Positions 19,046 through 26,704 of a stretch of 64,000 nucleotides of DNA are shown in pieces. Numbering within the stretch: the first letter of the stretch is position 1; each line of letters starts with the position of its first letter. A model generated the notes under the pieces. The model had not been told where the DNA came from, did not search any database, and saw only the letters and a program-made list of their open reading frames with translations. Position numbers and translations under genes: made by a program. This stretch comes from Acerihabitans sp035013185 (lineage in GTDB: Bacteria; Pseudomonadota; Gammaproteobacteria; Enterobacterales; Enterobacteriaceae): positions 186,001 through 250,000 of the forward strand of contig NZ_JAYGJO010000002.1 in the NCBI RefSeq assembly GCF_035013185.1, read 5' to 3'.

Positions 19046-19702
19046 TCAGATGATACGGGTCTTTATCGCCAAATCGTTGAGCAACACCTCAAGCTGATCG
19101 CCTGAACTCAGTTTTCCAACGCCTTGAGGCGTTCCCGTCAAAATAATATCGCCGGGGCGCAGGGTGAAAAAGCGGCTCATATATGCAATCAACGGCACAA
19201 TGGGCGAAATCATATTCTGAGTAGATCCCTGTTGACGAACGTCACCATTGATCTTCAGCGTTAAGCGAGCCTGCTGCGCATTGCCGAACTCTGCAACGGG
19301 AATAAAACCGGATATTGGGCATGACCCGTCAAAACCTTTGGCTTTCTCCCAAGGCTGGCCGGCTTTTTTAAATGTCGCCTGTAAATCGCGCAGCGTCAGA
19401 TCTAGCGCAACCCCGTAGCCGGCGATAGACCGAGCGACACGATCGTCGTCTGCCTGCTTAAGCGGCAAACCGATTAACACGGCCAACTCAATCTCGTGAT
19501 GGACTTCACCCAGGCCCGTGGGAATGACAATCGGCTGGTGAATATCACATAAGGCGGTTTCCGGCTTGATAAACAGCACGGGTTCGCTGGGTGTTGCACT
19601 CCCCATCTCCTTAATATGATCCGCGTAATTGCTGCCGACACAGACCACTTTGTTGACCGGAAAATCCAGTAACGCACCTTGCCAATCACGATGTTGATAC
19701 AT
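19046..19702 (-). CDS. ycgM: Fumarylacetoacetate hydrolase family protein YcgM
   Basis: A 218-aa FAH-fold enzyme, related to acylpyruvate hydrolase or oxaloacetate decarboxylase (human FAHD1). Metal-binding acidic residues are in GEVHHEIELAVLIG and the later GYGVALDLTLRD. The lysine-containing PWEKAKGFDGSCP and the C-terminal RPGDIILTGTPQGVG are classic family motifs. It is probably co-transcribed with ycgL (52 bp upstream) and ycgN. The cellular substrate in enterics is not settled. Confidence 0.93.
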   Translation of the reverse strand: MYQHRDWQGALLDFPVNKVVCVGSNYADHIKEMGSATPSEPVLFIKPETALCDIHQPIVIPTGLGEVHHEIELAVLIGLPLKQADDDRVARSIAGYGVALDLTLRDLQATFKKAGQPWEKAKGFDGSCPISGFIPVAEFGNAQQARLTLKINGDVRQQGSTQNMISPIVPLIAYMSRFFTLRPGDIILTGTPQGVGKLSSGDQLEVLLNDLAIKTRII

Positions 19703-19754
19703 ACGGCATGTCTCCTATTATTAAATTATTAGGATGATAATAGTGGATTAATGA

Positions 19755-20030
19755 TCAGCCTTTTTTCGCGCTGAGTTGATGGAGTGACAGAAGATTTTCA
19801 ATTGGCGGCGGCAACTGCAGATAAAATCCTTGGTCCTGAAGATCTTGCTTAACTTTATTTATATCCGCTGCGGCCAATTTTTTGCTACCATTTAATGGAA
19901 ACAGCATTGACAGCACCGGTTTACCAAAACGAGCCATTAAATCCAGGGGAACTCGGGAAAAATCGTCTTTTTTCTCGATATAAAGATAGGTTTGATCTTG
20001 TTTGGTACTCCGGTAGATCGCACAAAACAT
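19755..20030 (-). CDS. ycgL: YcgL domain protein
   Basis: A 91-aa member of the small YcgL family (function unknown, alpha/beta fold). It is recognised by CAIYRSTKQDQTYLYIEKKD at the start, VPLDLMARFGKP in the middle and DLQDQGFYLQLPPP near the end. It is divergent from minC, as in E. coli. Confidence 0.9.
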   Translation of the reverse strand: MFCAIYRSTKQDQTYLYIEKKDDFSRVPLDLMARFGKPVLSMLFPLNGSKKLAAADINKVKQDLQDQGFYLQLPPPIENLLSLHQLSAKKG

Positions 20031-20145
20031 ATTTTTTACCCGATTTGCGTGGTTTGTTGTCTTGCCTGTATATAGTAGTAACTATAACATGCATGCAGTG
20101 TTTCGGAATATCGCTTACCGGCAGCTTGCCGGGAAATACATGAGT

Positions 20146-20304
20146 TATACCCTAAATAATTCGAGTTGCAGGGTGATGGTAACACCACGACAAATCTGTT
20201 TGGAACAGATTTGAGCCCAATCTGTCGCGGCCCCGTTAGGGGCTAGGCCAAGGGAAGAGCCGAGTATTGCCAACACGCCTGCAACGTGAAATATAAAGGG
20301 TATA
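20146..20304 (+). repeat. 159-bp inverted-repeat element upstream of minC
   Basis: Termini are inverted: TATACCCT...GTTGCAG at the left and CTGCAAC...AGGGTATA at the right. Inside are two hairpins, CAAATCTGTT-tgg-AACAGATTTG (20191-20213) and GCCCC-gtta-GGGGC (20230-20243). The ends resemble the short non-coding repeats found in many enterics that start ATACCC(T/A)A...GAGTTGCA. It encodes no protein. The right end lies only 17 bp before the minC start. Confidence 0.7.
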
Positions 20305-20321
20305 TGACTGAGTCAGGATAG

Positions 20322-20999
20322 ATGTCACAGACGCCCATTGAGTTAAAAGGCAGTAGTTTTACCTTATCGGTAATTCACGTTCATGACGCCAAACCTGAGG
20401 ATATTCGTCAGGCATTACAGGAAAAAATTGATCAGGCTCCTACATTTTTAAAGGATGCACCGGTCGTCATTAACGTCGCGAGTTTGACGCGCGAGACGGA
20501 CTGGGAACACTTGCGTCAGGCTTTTATTGCCAGCGGCCTGCATGTAGTTGGGGTAAGTGGGTGCAAAGACGAGCGTCTTAAACAGGCCATCGTACGCAGC
20601 GGCTTACCGTTGCTAAACGAAGGCAAGTCGTCAAAACGCGCGGCACCCGCAGAGGTGGTCATGGCCACCCAGAAAACGAAACGGATTGATACGCCGGTAC
20701 GTTCGGGCCAACAGATTTATGCACGCAACTGTGACCTGATTGTCACAAGCAGTGTAAGCGCCGGCGCCGAACTGATTGCGGATGGTAATATCCATATTTA
20801 TGGCATGATGCGAGGTAGGGCTCTAGCGGGTGCGTCCGGGGATGGGCAGTGTCAAATCTTTTGCACCCACCTGTTACCTGAACTCGTTTCAATTGCTGGT
20901 CAGTATTGGTTAAGCGACCAAATCCCGCCTGAATTTTTAGGCAAAGCTGCCCATCTTAGCCTCAAAGACAGCGCGCTGACCATTCAACCGCTAAATTAA
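20322..20999 (+). CDS. minC: Septum-site inhibitor MinC
   Basis: Inhibitor of FtsZ assembly, 225 aa. The N-terminal FtsZ-binding domain spans residues 1-110 (IELKGSSFTLSVIHV). A linker rich in Lys/Pro follows, then the C-terminal beta-helix (QIYARNCDLIVTSSVSAGAELIADGNIHIYG, in parts), which binds MinD. The start is ATG 20322, behind TCAGGA. The inverted-repeat element immediately upstream occupies the place where the promoter would be expected. It is first in the min operon. Confidence 0.97.
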   Translation: MSQTPIELKGSSFTLSVIHVHDAKPEDIRQALQEKIDQAPTFLKDAPVVINVASLTRETDWEHLRQAFIASGLHVVGVSGCKDERLKQAIVRSGLPLLNEGKSSKRAAPAEVVMATQKTKRIDTPVRSGQQIYARNCDLIVTSSVSAGAELIADGNIHIYGMMRGRALAGASGDGQCQIFCTHLLPELVSIAGQYWLSDQIPPEFLGKAAHLSLKDSALTIQPLN

Positions 21000-21021
21000 G
21001 CCCTTGACAAGGAATCCATTT

Positions 21022-21834
21022 ATGGCACGTATTATAGTTGTTACTTCGGGCAAAGGGGGCGTAGGCAAGACCACATCAAGTGCGGCCATTGCTACTGGCC
21101 TGGCCCGGAAAGGAAAAAAAACCGTGGTCATTGATTTTGACATCGGCTTACGCAACCTTGATCTTATTATGGGATGTGAGCGGCGAGTCGTTTATGACTT
21201 TGTTAATGTCATTCAGGGCGACGCAACCCTGAATCAGGCGTTAATCAAAGATAAGCGGACCGATAATCTTTATATTCTGCCCGCGTCTCAGACCCGCGAT
21301 AAAGATGCACTTACTCGTGAAGGTGTTGAAAAAATTCTCAACGACCTCAATGAGATGAATTTTGATTTTGTCGTCTGCGATTCACCGGCCGGCATTGAAA
21401 CCGGTGCGCTGATGGCACTGTATTTTGCCGACGAGGCGATCATCACCACCAATCCGGAAGTCTCTTCGGTACGCGATTCCGATCGGATTCTGGGCATACT
21501 GTCCTCTAAATCCCGTCGTGCAGAAAACAGTCAGGATCCGATTAAGGAACATCTGCTGCTGACCCGCTATAACCCCGGACGCGTGAGTCGTGGTGATATG
21601 CTCAGCATGGAGGATGTTATTGAAATACTGAGAATTCCCCTGCTGGGTGTGATCCCGGAGGATCAGTCGGTTTTGCGCGCGTCCAACCAGGGCGAACCCG
21701 TGATACTCGATGCTGAATCCGATGCTGGACAAGCCTATTCGGATACGGTTGATCGCCTGTTAGGAGAAGAACGCCCCTTCCGCTTCATTGAAGAAGAAAA
21801 GAAGGGTTTCTTAAAACGCCTGTTTGGGGGATAA
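21022..21834 (+). CDS. minD: Septum-site ATPase MinD
   Basis: ParA-type ATPase of 270 aa that binds the membrane when ATP-bound, recruits MinC and oscillates with MinE. The deviant Walker A motif SGKGGVGKTT is at residues 9-18 and Walker B-like VVCDSPAGIE near 120. The C-terminal amphipathic membrane helix is KKGFLKRLFGG. ATG 21022 is chosen over an in-frame codon at 21004 because the ribosome binding site AAGGA lies between them and the length then equals E. coli. Confidence 0.97.
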   Translation: MARIIVVTSGKGGVGKTTSSAAIATGLARKGKKTVVIDFDIGLRNLDLIMGCERRVVYDFVNVIQGDATLNQALIKDKRTDNLYILPASQTRDKDALTREGVEKILNDLNEMNFDFVVCDSPAGIETGALMALYFADEAIITTNPEVSSVRDSDRILGILSSKSRRAENSQDPIKEHLLLTRYNPGRVSRGDMLSMEDVIEILRIPLLGVIPEDQSVLRASNQGEPVILDAESDAGQAYSDTVDRLLGEERPFRFIEEEKKGFLKRLFGG

Positions 21835-21837
21835 ACC

Positions 21838-22107
21838 ATGGCATTACTCGATTTTTTTCTCTCCCGCAAAAAAACGACAGCCAATATAGCCAAGGAGCGG
21901 CTACAGATTATCGTTGCGGAACGTCGGCGAGGTGATAGTGAACCCCACTACTTACCTCAACTGAAACGGGACATTCTTGCGGTGATTTGCAAATATGTGC
22001 AAATCGATCCAGAAATGGTATCCGTCCAGCTTGAACAGCGAGAAGGCGATATTTCTATTCTTGAGTTAAACGTGACGCTACCTGAAACGGAAGAAACGCC
22101 GAAATGA
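21838..22107 (+). CDS. minE: Topological specificity factor MinE
   Basis: An 89-aa partner of MinD. It stimulates MinD ATPase and confines MinC to the poles. The N-terminal amphipathic segment ALLDFFLSRKK and the anti-MinCD helix ANIAKERLQIIVAERR are followed by the dimerisation domain (LKRDILAVICKYVQIDPEMV). It starts 3 bp after the minD stop, so it is translationally coupled. Confidence 0.97.
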   Translation: MALLDFFLSRKKTTANIAKERLQIIVAERRRGDSEPHYLPQLKRDILAVICKYVQIDPEMVSVQLEQREGDISILELNVTLPETEETPK

Positions 22108-22122
22108 TGCCACGTTCATAAC

Positions 22123-22143
22123 CCCCCTGCCACGCGCAGGGGG
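22123..22143. terminator. Hairpin between convergent minE and rnd
   Basis: Perfect 8-bp GC stem CCCCCTGC-cacgc-GCAGGGGG in the 43-bp gap. There is no clear T tract on either side, but its position suggests bidirectional transcript-end function. Confidence 0.5.
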
Positions 22144-22150
22144 AATAGGC

Positions 22151-23290
22151 TCACTTTTGTTGAACCACGTCGCCGTTAAGTAGGGTACGCAGTGTCTCGC
22201 CAAATAATGCTTCACGCCAGCCACTCAACAGCTCAGGCATCTTTCGACGTGGCGTTAATGCCCAATGCCAATTAAGCAACTGATTGATTTGTCTGCGAGA
22301 AGCCAAAAGTTCCACGCTAAGTCCGGATTGATCACTGGCCGTGGCAATATGTTCCTTGATGGTTTTAAACAGTGTGCGATAACCTGGGTGATCGATCAGA
22401 TTAACCACCGGCTCAGGTAGCGCATCCTCAGGCACCGCCTCCGCTTCCTGCACCAGGATCAACAGTTGTTTGCCATGGTAACGAATCTCCGGCCCACTCA
22501 GACCCAGTTTATCCAATTCCCCTAGCGAATCCGGCATATACCTCGCTACCTGCCAAAGATTTTCCTCACGCACCACAAAATTGACCGCCATATCCCGCTC
22601 GCGGGCTTTACGCAGGCGCCAAGAGGCCAATTTCTGCAGACAAGCCAACTGCCGGCTCCGCAATTGCCAGGCGTTACCGATTTCACGGTAGGCAAGTTCG
22701 GGGTCTACAATCTCCTGGCGGCGCTGACAAAGGGCAGCACATTCCAACCCAGCCGCCAAGGTCCAGCCAGCTTGCTCGGTCTGTTGAATCAATTGGCCGG
22801 CCATCGGTAACAACCAATAAACGTCAGCTGCGGCATAGTCACACTGCTTTAGACTCAGTGGCCGAGCCAGCCAATCGGTACGCGATTCGCTTTTGTCCAG
22901 GATCACCTGTTGGTATTCCGCCACCAGCATGGCAAAACCACATGACAGTGGTCGACCGTTAAATGCCGCAAGCACCTGGGTGTCGATCATCGGTATCGGC
23001 ATTTGACCAAAAGAGTGTAAAAACACTTCAAGATCCTCGCTGCAGGCGTGAAGAATCTTCACCACCGTCTGGTCAGCCAACAGCTCCCTAAACGGTTGCC
23101 ACTCGCCAATCGCCAGCGGGTCGATGAGCGACAACGTCTCGCCATCAAATAATTGGATTAACCCTAATTGGGGGTAATAAGTGCGGGTTCGAACAAACTC
23201 CGTGTCCAGTGCAACCTGGGGATGTTGGCGGGCACGTTCGCACAGTTGCTGTAAATCGTCGTCGTTGGTAATTAATTGGTAGTTTGACAC
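22151..23290 (-). CDS. rnd: Ribonuclease D
   Basis: 3'-to-5' exoribonuclease that matures tRNA 3' ends, 379 aa. DEDD catalytic motifs are D29/E31 in VALDTEFVR, HACSEDLEVF (Exo II), and CDYAAADVYWLL (Exo III Y-x3-D). The HRDC domain fills the C-terminal half. The start is GTG 23290; weak initiation codons are usual for rnd (TTG in E. coli). It follows fadD on the same strand. In E. coli rnd and the min operon are far apart, but here they are direct neighbours. Confidence 0.96.
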   Translation of the reverse strand: MSNYQLITNDDDLQQLCERARQHPQVALDTEFVRTRTYYPQLGLIQLFDGETLSLIDPLAIGEWQPFRELLADQTVVKILHACSEDLEVFLHSFGQMPIPMIDTQVLAAFNGRPLSCGFAMLVAEYQQVILDKSESRTDWLARPLSLKQCDYAAADVYWLLPMAGQLIQQTEQAGWTLAAGLECAALCQRRQEIVDPELAYREIGNAWQLRSRQLACLQKLASWRLRKARERDMAVNFVVREENLWQVARYMPDSLGELDKLGLSGPEIRYHGKQLLILVQEAEAVPEDALPEPVVNLIDHPGYRTLFKTIKEHIATASDQSGLSVELLASRRQINQLLNWHWALTPRRKMPELLSGWREALFGETLRTLLNGDVVQQK

Positions 23291-23328
23291 TGCAGTCTCT
23301 TGATGTTGTCTGGCGGCAAAAAATGGAT

Positions 23329-25038
23329 TTACCGGGGGAAAGTATACCGGTTCTCATGGCGCAACTGTTTGCGCAGGATTTTACCGACATTGGATTTGGG
23401 TAGTTCGTCGCGGAACTCCACCAGTTTTGGCACTTTATAACCGGTCAGGTACTGCCGGCAGTGGTGGAGGAGTTCATCGCGGGTCAGGGAAGGCTCTTTT
23501 TTTACCACGAAGATTTTAACCGCTTCGCCTGAATCATCGCTGGGAACGCCTATTACCGCCGCTTCCAAAACTTTAGGATGCCGCGCGACGACATCTTCAA
23601 CTTCATTAGGAAAGACATTAAATCCGGATACCAGAATGATGTCTTTTTTGCGATCCACGATGCGGACAAAGCCTTGTTGATCCACTGTAACGATATCGCC
23701 GGTAGAAAGCCAGCCGTCTTTAAGCGCATCGGCGGTCGCCTGCGGTTGCTGCCAATACCCCACCATCACCTGTGGCCCGCGCACCAACAGCTCGCCGGGC
23801 TGCCCGGGGAGTACATCGTGGCCCTGGGCATCCACCAGACGGATATCTGTCGAGGGTATTGGCAAACCAATACTGCCGCTGAACTGCTTTAGGTTATAGG
23901 GATTGCCACACACCAACGGTGAGCACTCGGTCAGCCCATAACCTTCAAGTAAATGTTTACCCGTCAGGGCCTGCCACTCGTCCGCTACCGATGGCTGCAG
24001 CGACATTCCCCCGCCTACAGAGAGGTGCAACGACGAAAAATCGAGCTGACGAAAAGCCGGGTTATGTAATAACGCATTAAATAGGGTATTCACCCCAGAA
24101 ATGGCGGTAAACCTGTTACGACGCATTTGCTTTACCATCGCGGGCAGATCCCGTGGGTTGGTGATGAGCAAATTGCATCCGCCCATTTCCACGAACAATA
24201 GACAGTTCACCATCAACGCAAATATATGATATAGCGGCAGCGCGGTGACCATCAGTTCGGCACCGAGGTGGAGAATGGGCCCATATGCAGCCTTAGCCTG
24301 TTCCAAATTAGCCAGCATATTGCGGTGGGTCAGCATGGCGCCTTTCGACGGGCCGGTGGTGCCGCCGGTGTATTGCAAGAAGGCCAAATCCCCGGGGGCA
24401 ATATCAGGTTGGGTAAAGCGCATTTGGCGCCCCTGGCGGAGTAAATGCCGATAAGAGATCGCACCCGGCAGACGGAACGCCGGCTGTTTGCGTTTGATAT
24501 ATTTCAGCACAAAATGAATGGCCAGACGTTTAGACCAGCGGAAATGGTCACCTAATTGGGTCAAAATCACATGACCGACGGGAATTTCCTGAGCGACCTG
24601 TTCCAGAGTATGGGCAAAATTGGCCATAATCACAATCGCACTGGCCCCGCTATCGAGTAGCTGGTGCTTTAACTCCGCCGGCGTATAAAGGGGGTTAATA
24701 TTCACCACCACCATGCCAGCGCGCAAGATGCCGAACAACGCCACTGGATATTGTTGCGCATTAGGCATCATCAGTGCAACACGGTCTCCCGGTTTGAGCA
24801 GCAAGCCTTGCTGTAAATACGCAGCAAACTCTCGGCTTTGTTTATCCAACTGACGGAAGGTCAACGCCTGGCCGAGATGAATGAACGCAGGCAGGTCGGC
24901 GAAACGCTGCACCGCATTATCCAAGAGTTCACTTAGGGAGGAATAGTGATCGGGGTTGATCTCCACCGGGACATCGGCGGGGTAGCGGCCGGTCCAAATA
25001 CGTTCCATGGCCCGACCGGTATCGTCTGATGTGTTCAT
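23329..25038 (-). CDS. fadD: Long-chain acyl-CoA synthetase FadD
   Basis: Activates long-chain fatty acids to acyl-CoA at the inner membrane, feeding beta-oxidation and FadR signalling. It is 569 aa from ATG 25038 (GGGAA 8 nt upstream). The E. coli-equivalent start would be ATG 25008 (MERIWTGRYP). The AMP-binding P-loop is YTGGTTGPSKGAMLTHRN. Other motifs are EGYGLTECSPLV, LSTGDIVTVD, and the fatty-acyl signature NGWLSTGD variant KDGWLSTGD. The C-terminal lysine is in KSNVGKILRKQL. It is in tandem with slp-type yeaY upstream and rnd downstream. Confidence 0.96.
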   Translation of the reverse strand: MNTSDDTGRAMERIWTGRYPADVPVEINPDHYSSLSELLDNAVQRFADLPAFIHLGQALTFRQLDKQSREFAAYLQQGLLLKPGDRVALMMPNAQQYPVALFGILRAGMVVVNINPLYTPAELKHQLLDSGASAIVIMANFAHTLEQVAQEIPVGHVILTQLGDHFRWSKRLAIHFVLKYIKRKQPAFRLPGAISYRHLLRQGRQMRFTQPDIAPGDLAFLQYTGGTTGPSKGAMLTHRNMLANLEQAKAAYGPILHLGAELMVTALPLYHIFALMVNCLLFVEMGGCNLLITNPRDLPAMVKQMRRNRFTAISGVNTLFNALLHNPAFRQLDFSSLHLSVGGGMSLQPSVADEWQALTGKHLLEGYGLTECSPLVCGNPYNLKQFSGSIGLPIPSTDIRLVDAQGHDVLPGQPGELLVRGPQVMVGYWQQPQATADALKDGWLSTGDIVTVDQQGFVRIVDRKKDIILVSGFNVFPNEVEDVVARHPKVLEAAVIGVPSDDSGEAVKIFVVKKEPSLTRDELLHHCRQYLTGYKVPKLVEFRDELPKSNVGKILRKQLRHENRYTFPR

Positions 25039-25065
25039 AGTGGTTTCCCATGGCCTGTCAGGCAA

Positions 25066-25713
25066 CTATTCGAGTACGTTTTCTACTTCGGCGTTGCCGT
25101 AGCCGTAACCCATGCCGAAATCCGGTCCCCAACCGCGCCCATAACGTCCGTCCCAACCCCAAGGAGACATAGGCGGCCCCATGGGTGCCACAATCTGGCG
25201 CACCAGTTGCCAACGTTTATAACCCTCGGCGCGAATCACCACAAAAGTATAATGTGTCTGGCCGATGGTACCCTGCTCGGTGCCGACAATGGGCCCCACC
25301 ACCGTTACCCACTGATGGTCGAAATCCGCAGGTTCAAGGAAGCCGTTGACGTAAGCAACAATGCGGCCATCAGACTGTAGATGCATCTGTGGGCGAGCGG
25401 AGTCATCAAGGCCTACACTGGTAATCTCTAGGCGGGTACGACCAGGCAGGTTAGTCACCTTCACCACCTTGCCGCCAAAGCGGGCTTCCTGACCAACGTA
25501 GAGTGAAGGCGCGTTCAGCACCCTCACCAAATCCTGCTGGGGGGTAGCCGAGGTACCGCGCACCGCTTGCGGCACGGTAGCACAACCCGACAGCGCGAGG
25601 ATAAGAGCCAATCCCATGCCCATCCCTCCCCGGCGACAACCGCGAGTGACGCGGGTTACTTTGAACATCGCGCGCACTGTTCCTATATTGCCCATCATTG
25701 CCCTATTCCCCAT
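25066..25713 (-). CDS. yeaY: Slp-family outer-membrane lipoprotein YeaY
   Basis: Outer-membrane lipoprotein of the Slp family. The lipobox ALILALSGC ends in the lipidated Cys, preceded by a positively charged N-terminus. Mature-region matches to E. coli YeaY include TPQQDLVRVLNAPSLYVGQE, GRTRLEI and YVNGFLEPADF, and the tail is Gly/Trp/Tyr rich. The start is uncertain. The outermost ATG at 25713 would give an unusually long signal region, while internal ATG codons at 25695 or 25668 fit a lipoprotein better. It lies directly upstream of fadD, as in E. coli. Confidence 0.87.
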   Translation of the reverse strand: MGNRAMMGNIGTVRAMFKVTRVTRGCRRGGMGMGLALILALSGCATVPQAVRGTSATPQQDLVRVLNAPSLYVGQEARFGGKVVKVTNLPGRTRLEITSVGLDDSARPQMHLQSDGRIVAYVNGFLEPADFDHQWVTVVGPIVGTEQGTIGQTHYTFVVIRAEGYKRWQLVRQIVAPMGPPMSPWGWDGRYGRGWGPDFGMGYGYGNAEVENVLE

Positions 25714-25866
25714 GCTGCTCGGATCCGAAAATCATTATCAGGGTACCGATAATTATAGTTGCCTTTCACGCTGATGCCCGTGGGTCGCAGAAGGATGATA
25801 ACGACCGTCGCTGCCACACTGCCTTTGACCTTCCGCTGACCTGCCGCAAAAACGGGACGTTGTCGT

Positions 25867-26568
25867 TTATTCGCGTCCGGGCAATTTTTTCCATGCGACT
25901 TCATTGCGTAAATAGGTAGGTACGGTCAGTTCTACCGCCTGTGCTCCGCCGTCCAGCCAGCGGCGCACTGCCAATGGCAGCATATCCGCCGCCGCCGGCA
26001 GCGTCGTCTCGCCAGCAACCAGCCCAACGTCGGCGTTTACAACCAGATCGGGATAGGTTTCCCATCCGGTGCCGGCCCGGGCCCATGCGCCGCGTAGTCC
26101 GGCGACCTTAGGCGCGAGTTCGGACGGTTTGATCACCTGCTCACTCTCTTCTCCGAGCCAAGTGCCGTCGTTTTGCCGGCAATACTGCGCCCAGTAGACT
26201 TCCCCCATACGGGCGTCAATAGCGCATAAGACCCGCGCCGCGCCAGTCCGGCGCCAAGCCCCTTGCGCCAGTGCCGCCAGGGTCGAAATCCCCATCATCG
26301 GCAGCCCGGCACCCAATGCCAGGCCCTGGGCAATACCAATGCCGATGCGTACACCGGTGAAACTACCGGGACCGCGACCATAGGCCAACGCATCAAGCTG
26401 CTTGAGTTCGATGCCGGCTGCGCTCAGCAGGCTATCGACCATGGGCAGGATACGTTGAGTGTGTTCTCGGGGACAAACGTCGTAACGTTCGCTGATTTCA
26501 CCATCAATCCAAAGCGCCGCAGAACACGCTTCGGTTGCGGTATCAAGGGCTAAAATTCGCGTAGACAT
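25867..26568 (-). CDS. tsaB: tRNA t6A synthesis protein TsaB
   Basis: A 233-aa partner of TsaD, TsaE and TsaC in forming N6-threonylcarbamoyladenosine at position 37 of ANN-decoding tRNAs. The actin-like ATPase fold starts RILALDTATEACSAALW. The conserved GRGPGSFTGVRIGIGIAQGL block (residues 65-85) is the TsaB hallmark. The start is ATG 26568, behind TGAGG. A further 31 upstream codons are open but fall after yoaA and carry no homology. It lies between yeaY and yoaA. Confidence 0.95.
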   Translation of the reverse strand: MSTRILALDTATEACSAALWIDGEISERYDVCPREHTQRILPMVDSLLSAAGIELKQLDALAYGRGPGSFTGVRIGIGIAQGLALGAGLPMMGISTLAALAQGAWRRTGAARVLCAIDARMGEVYWAQYCRQNDGTWLGEESEQVIKPSELAPKVAGLRGAWARAGTGWETYPDLVVNADVGLVAGETTLPAAADMLPLAVRRWLDGGAQAVELTVPTYLRNEVAWKKLPGRE

Positions 26569-26704
26569 GCCAAACCTCAGGCGGGGAAAAATATCGCCAA
26601 AATAGAGGGGCATCATAACACACCCGATCCGGCAAAGGGATATGCCCAGGCAGTGTCCCATGCGTGATCGCCACGCTCACCTGCCAACGTGGCGCGCTAA
26701 GGCC

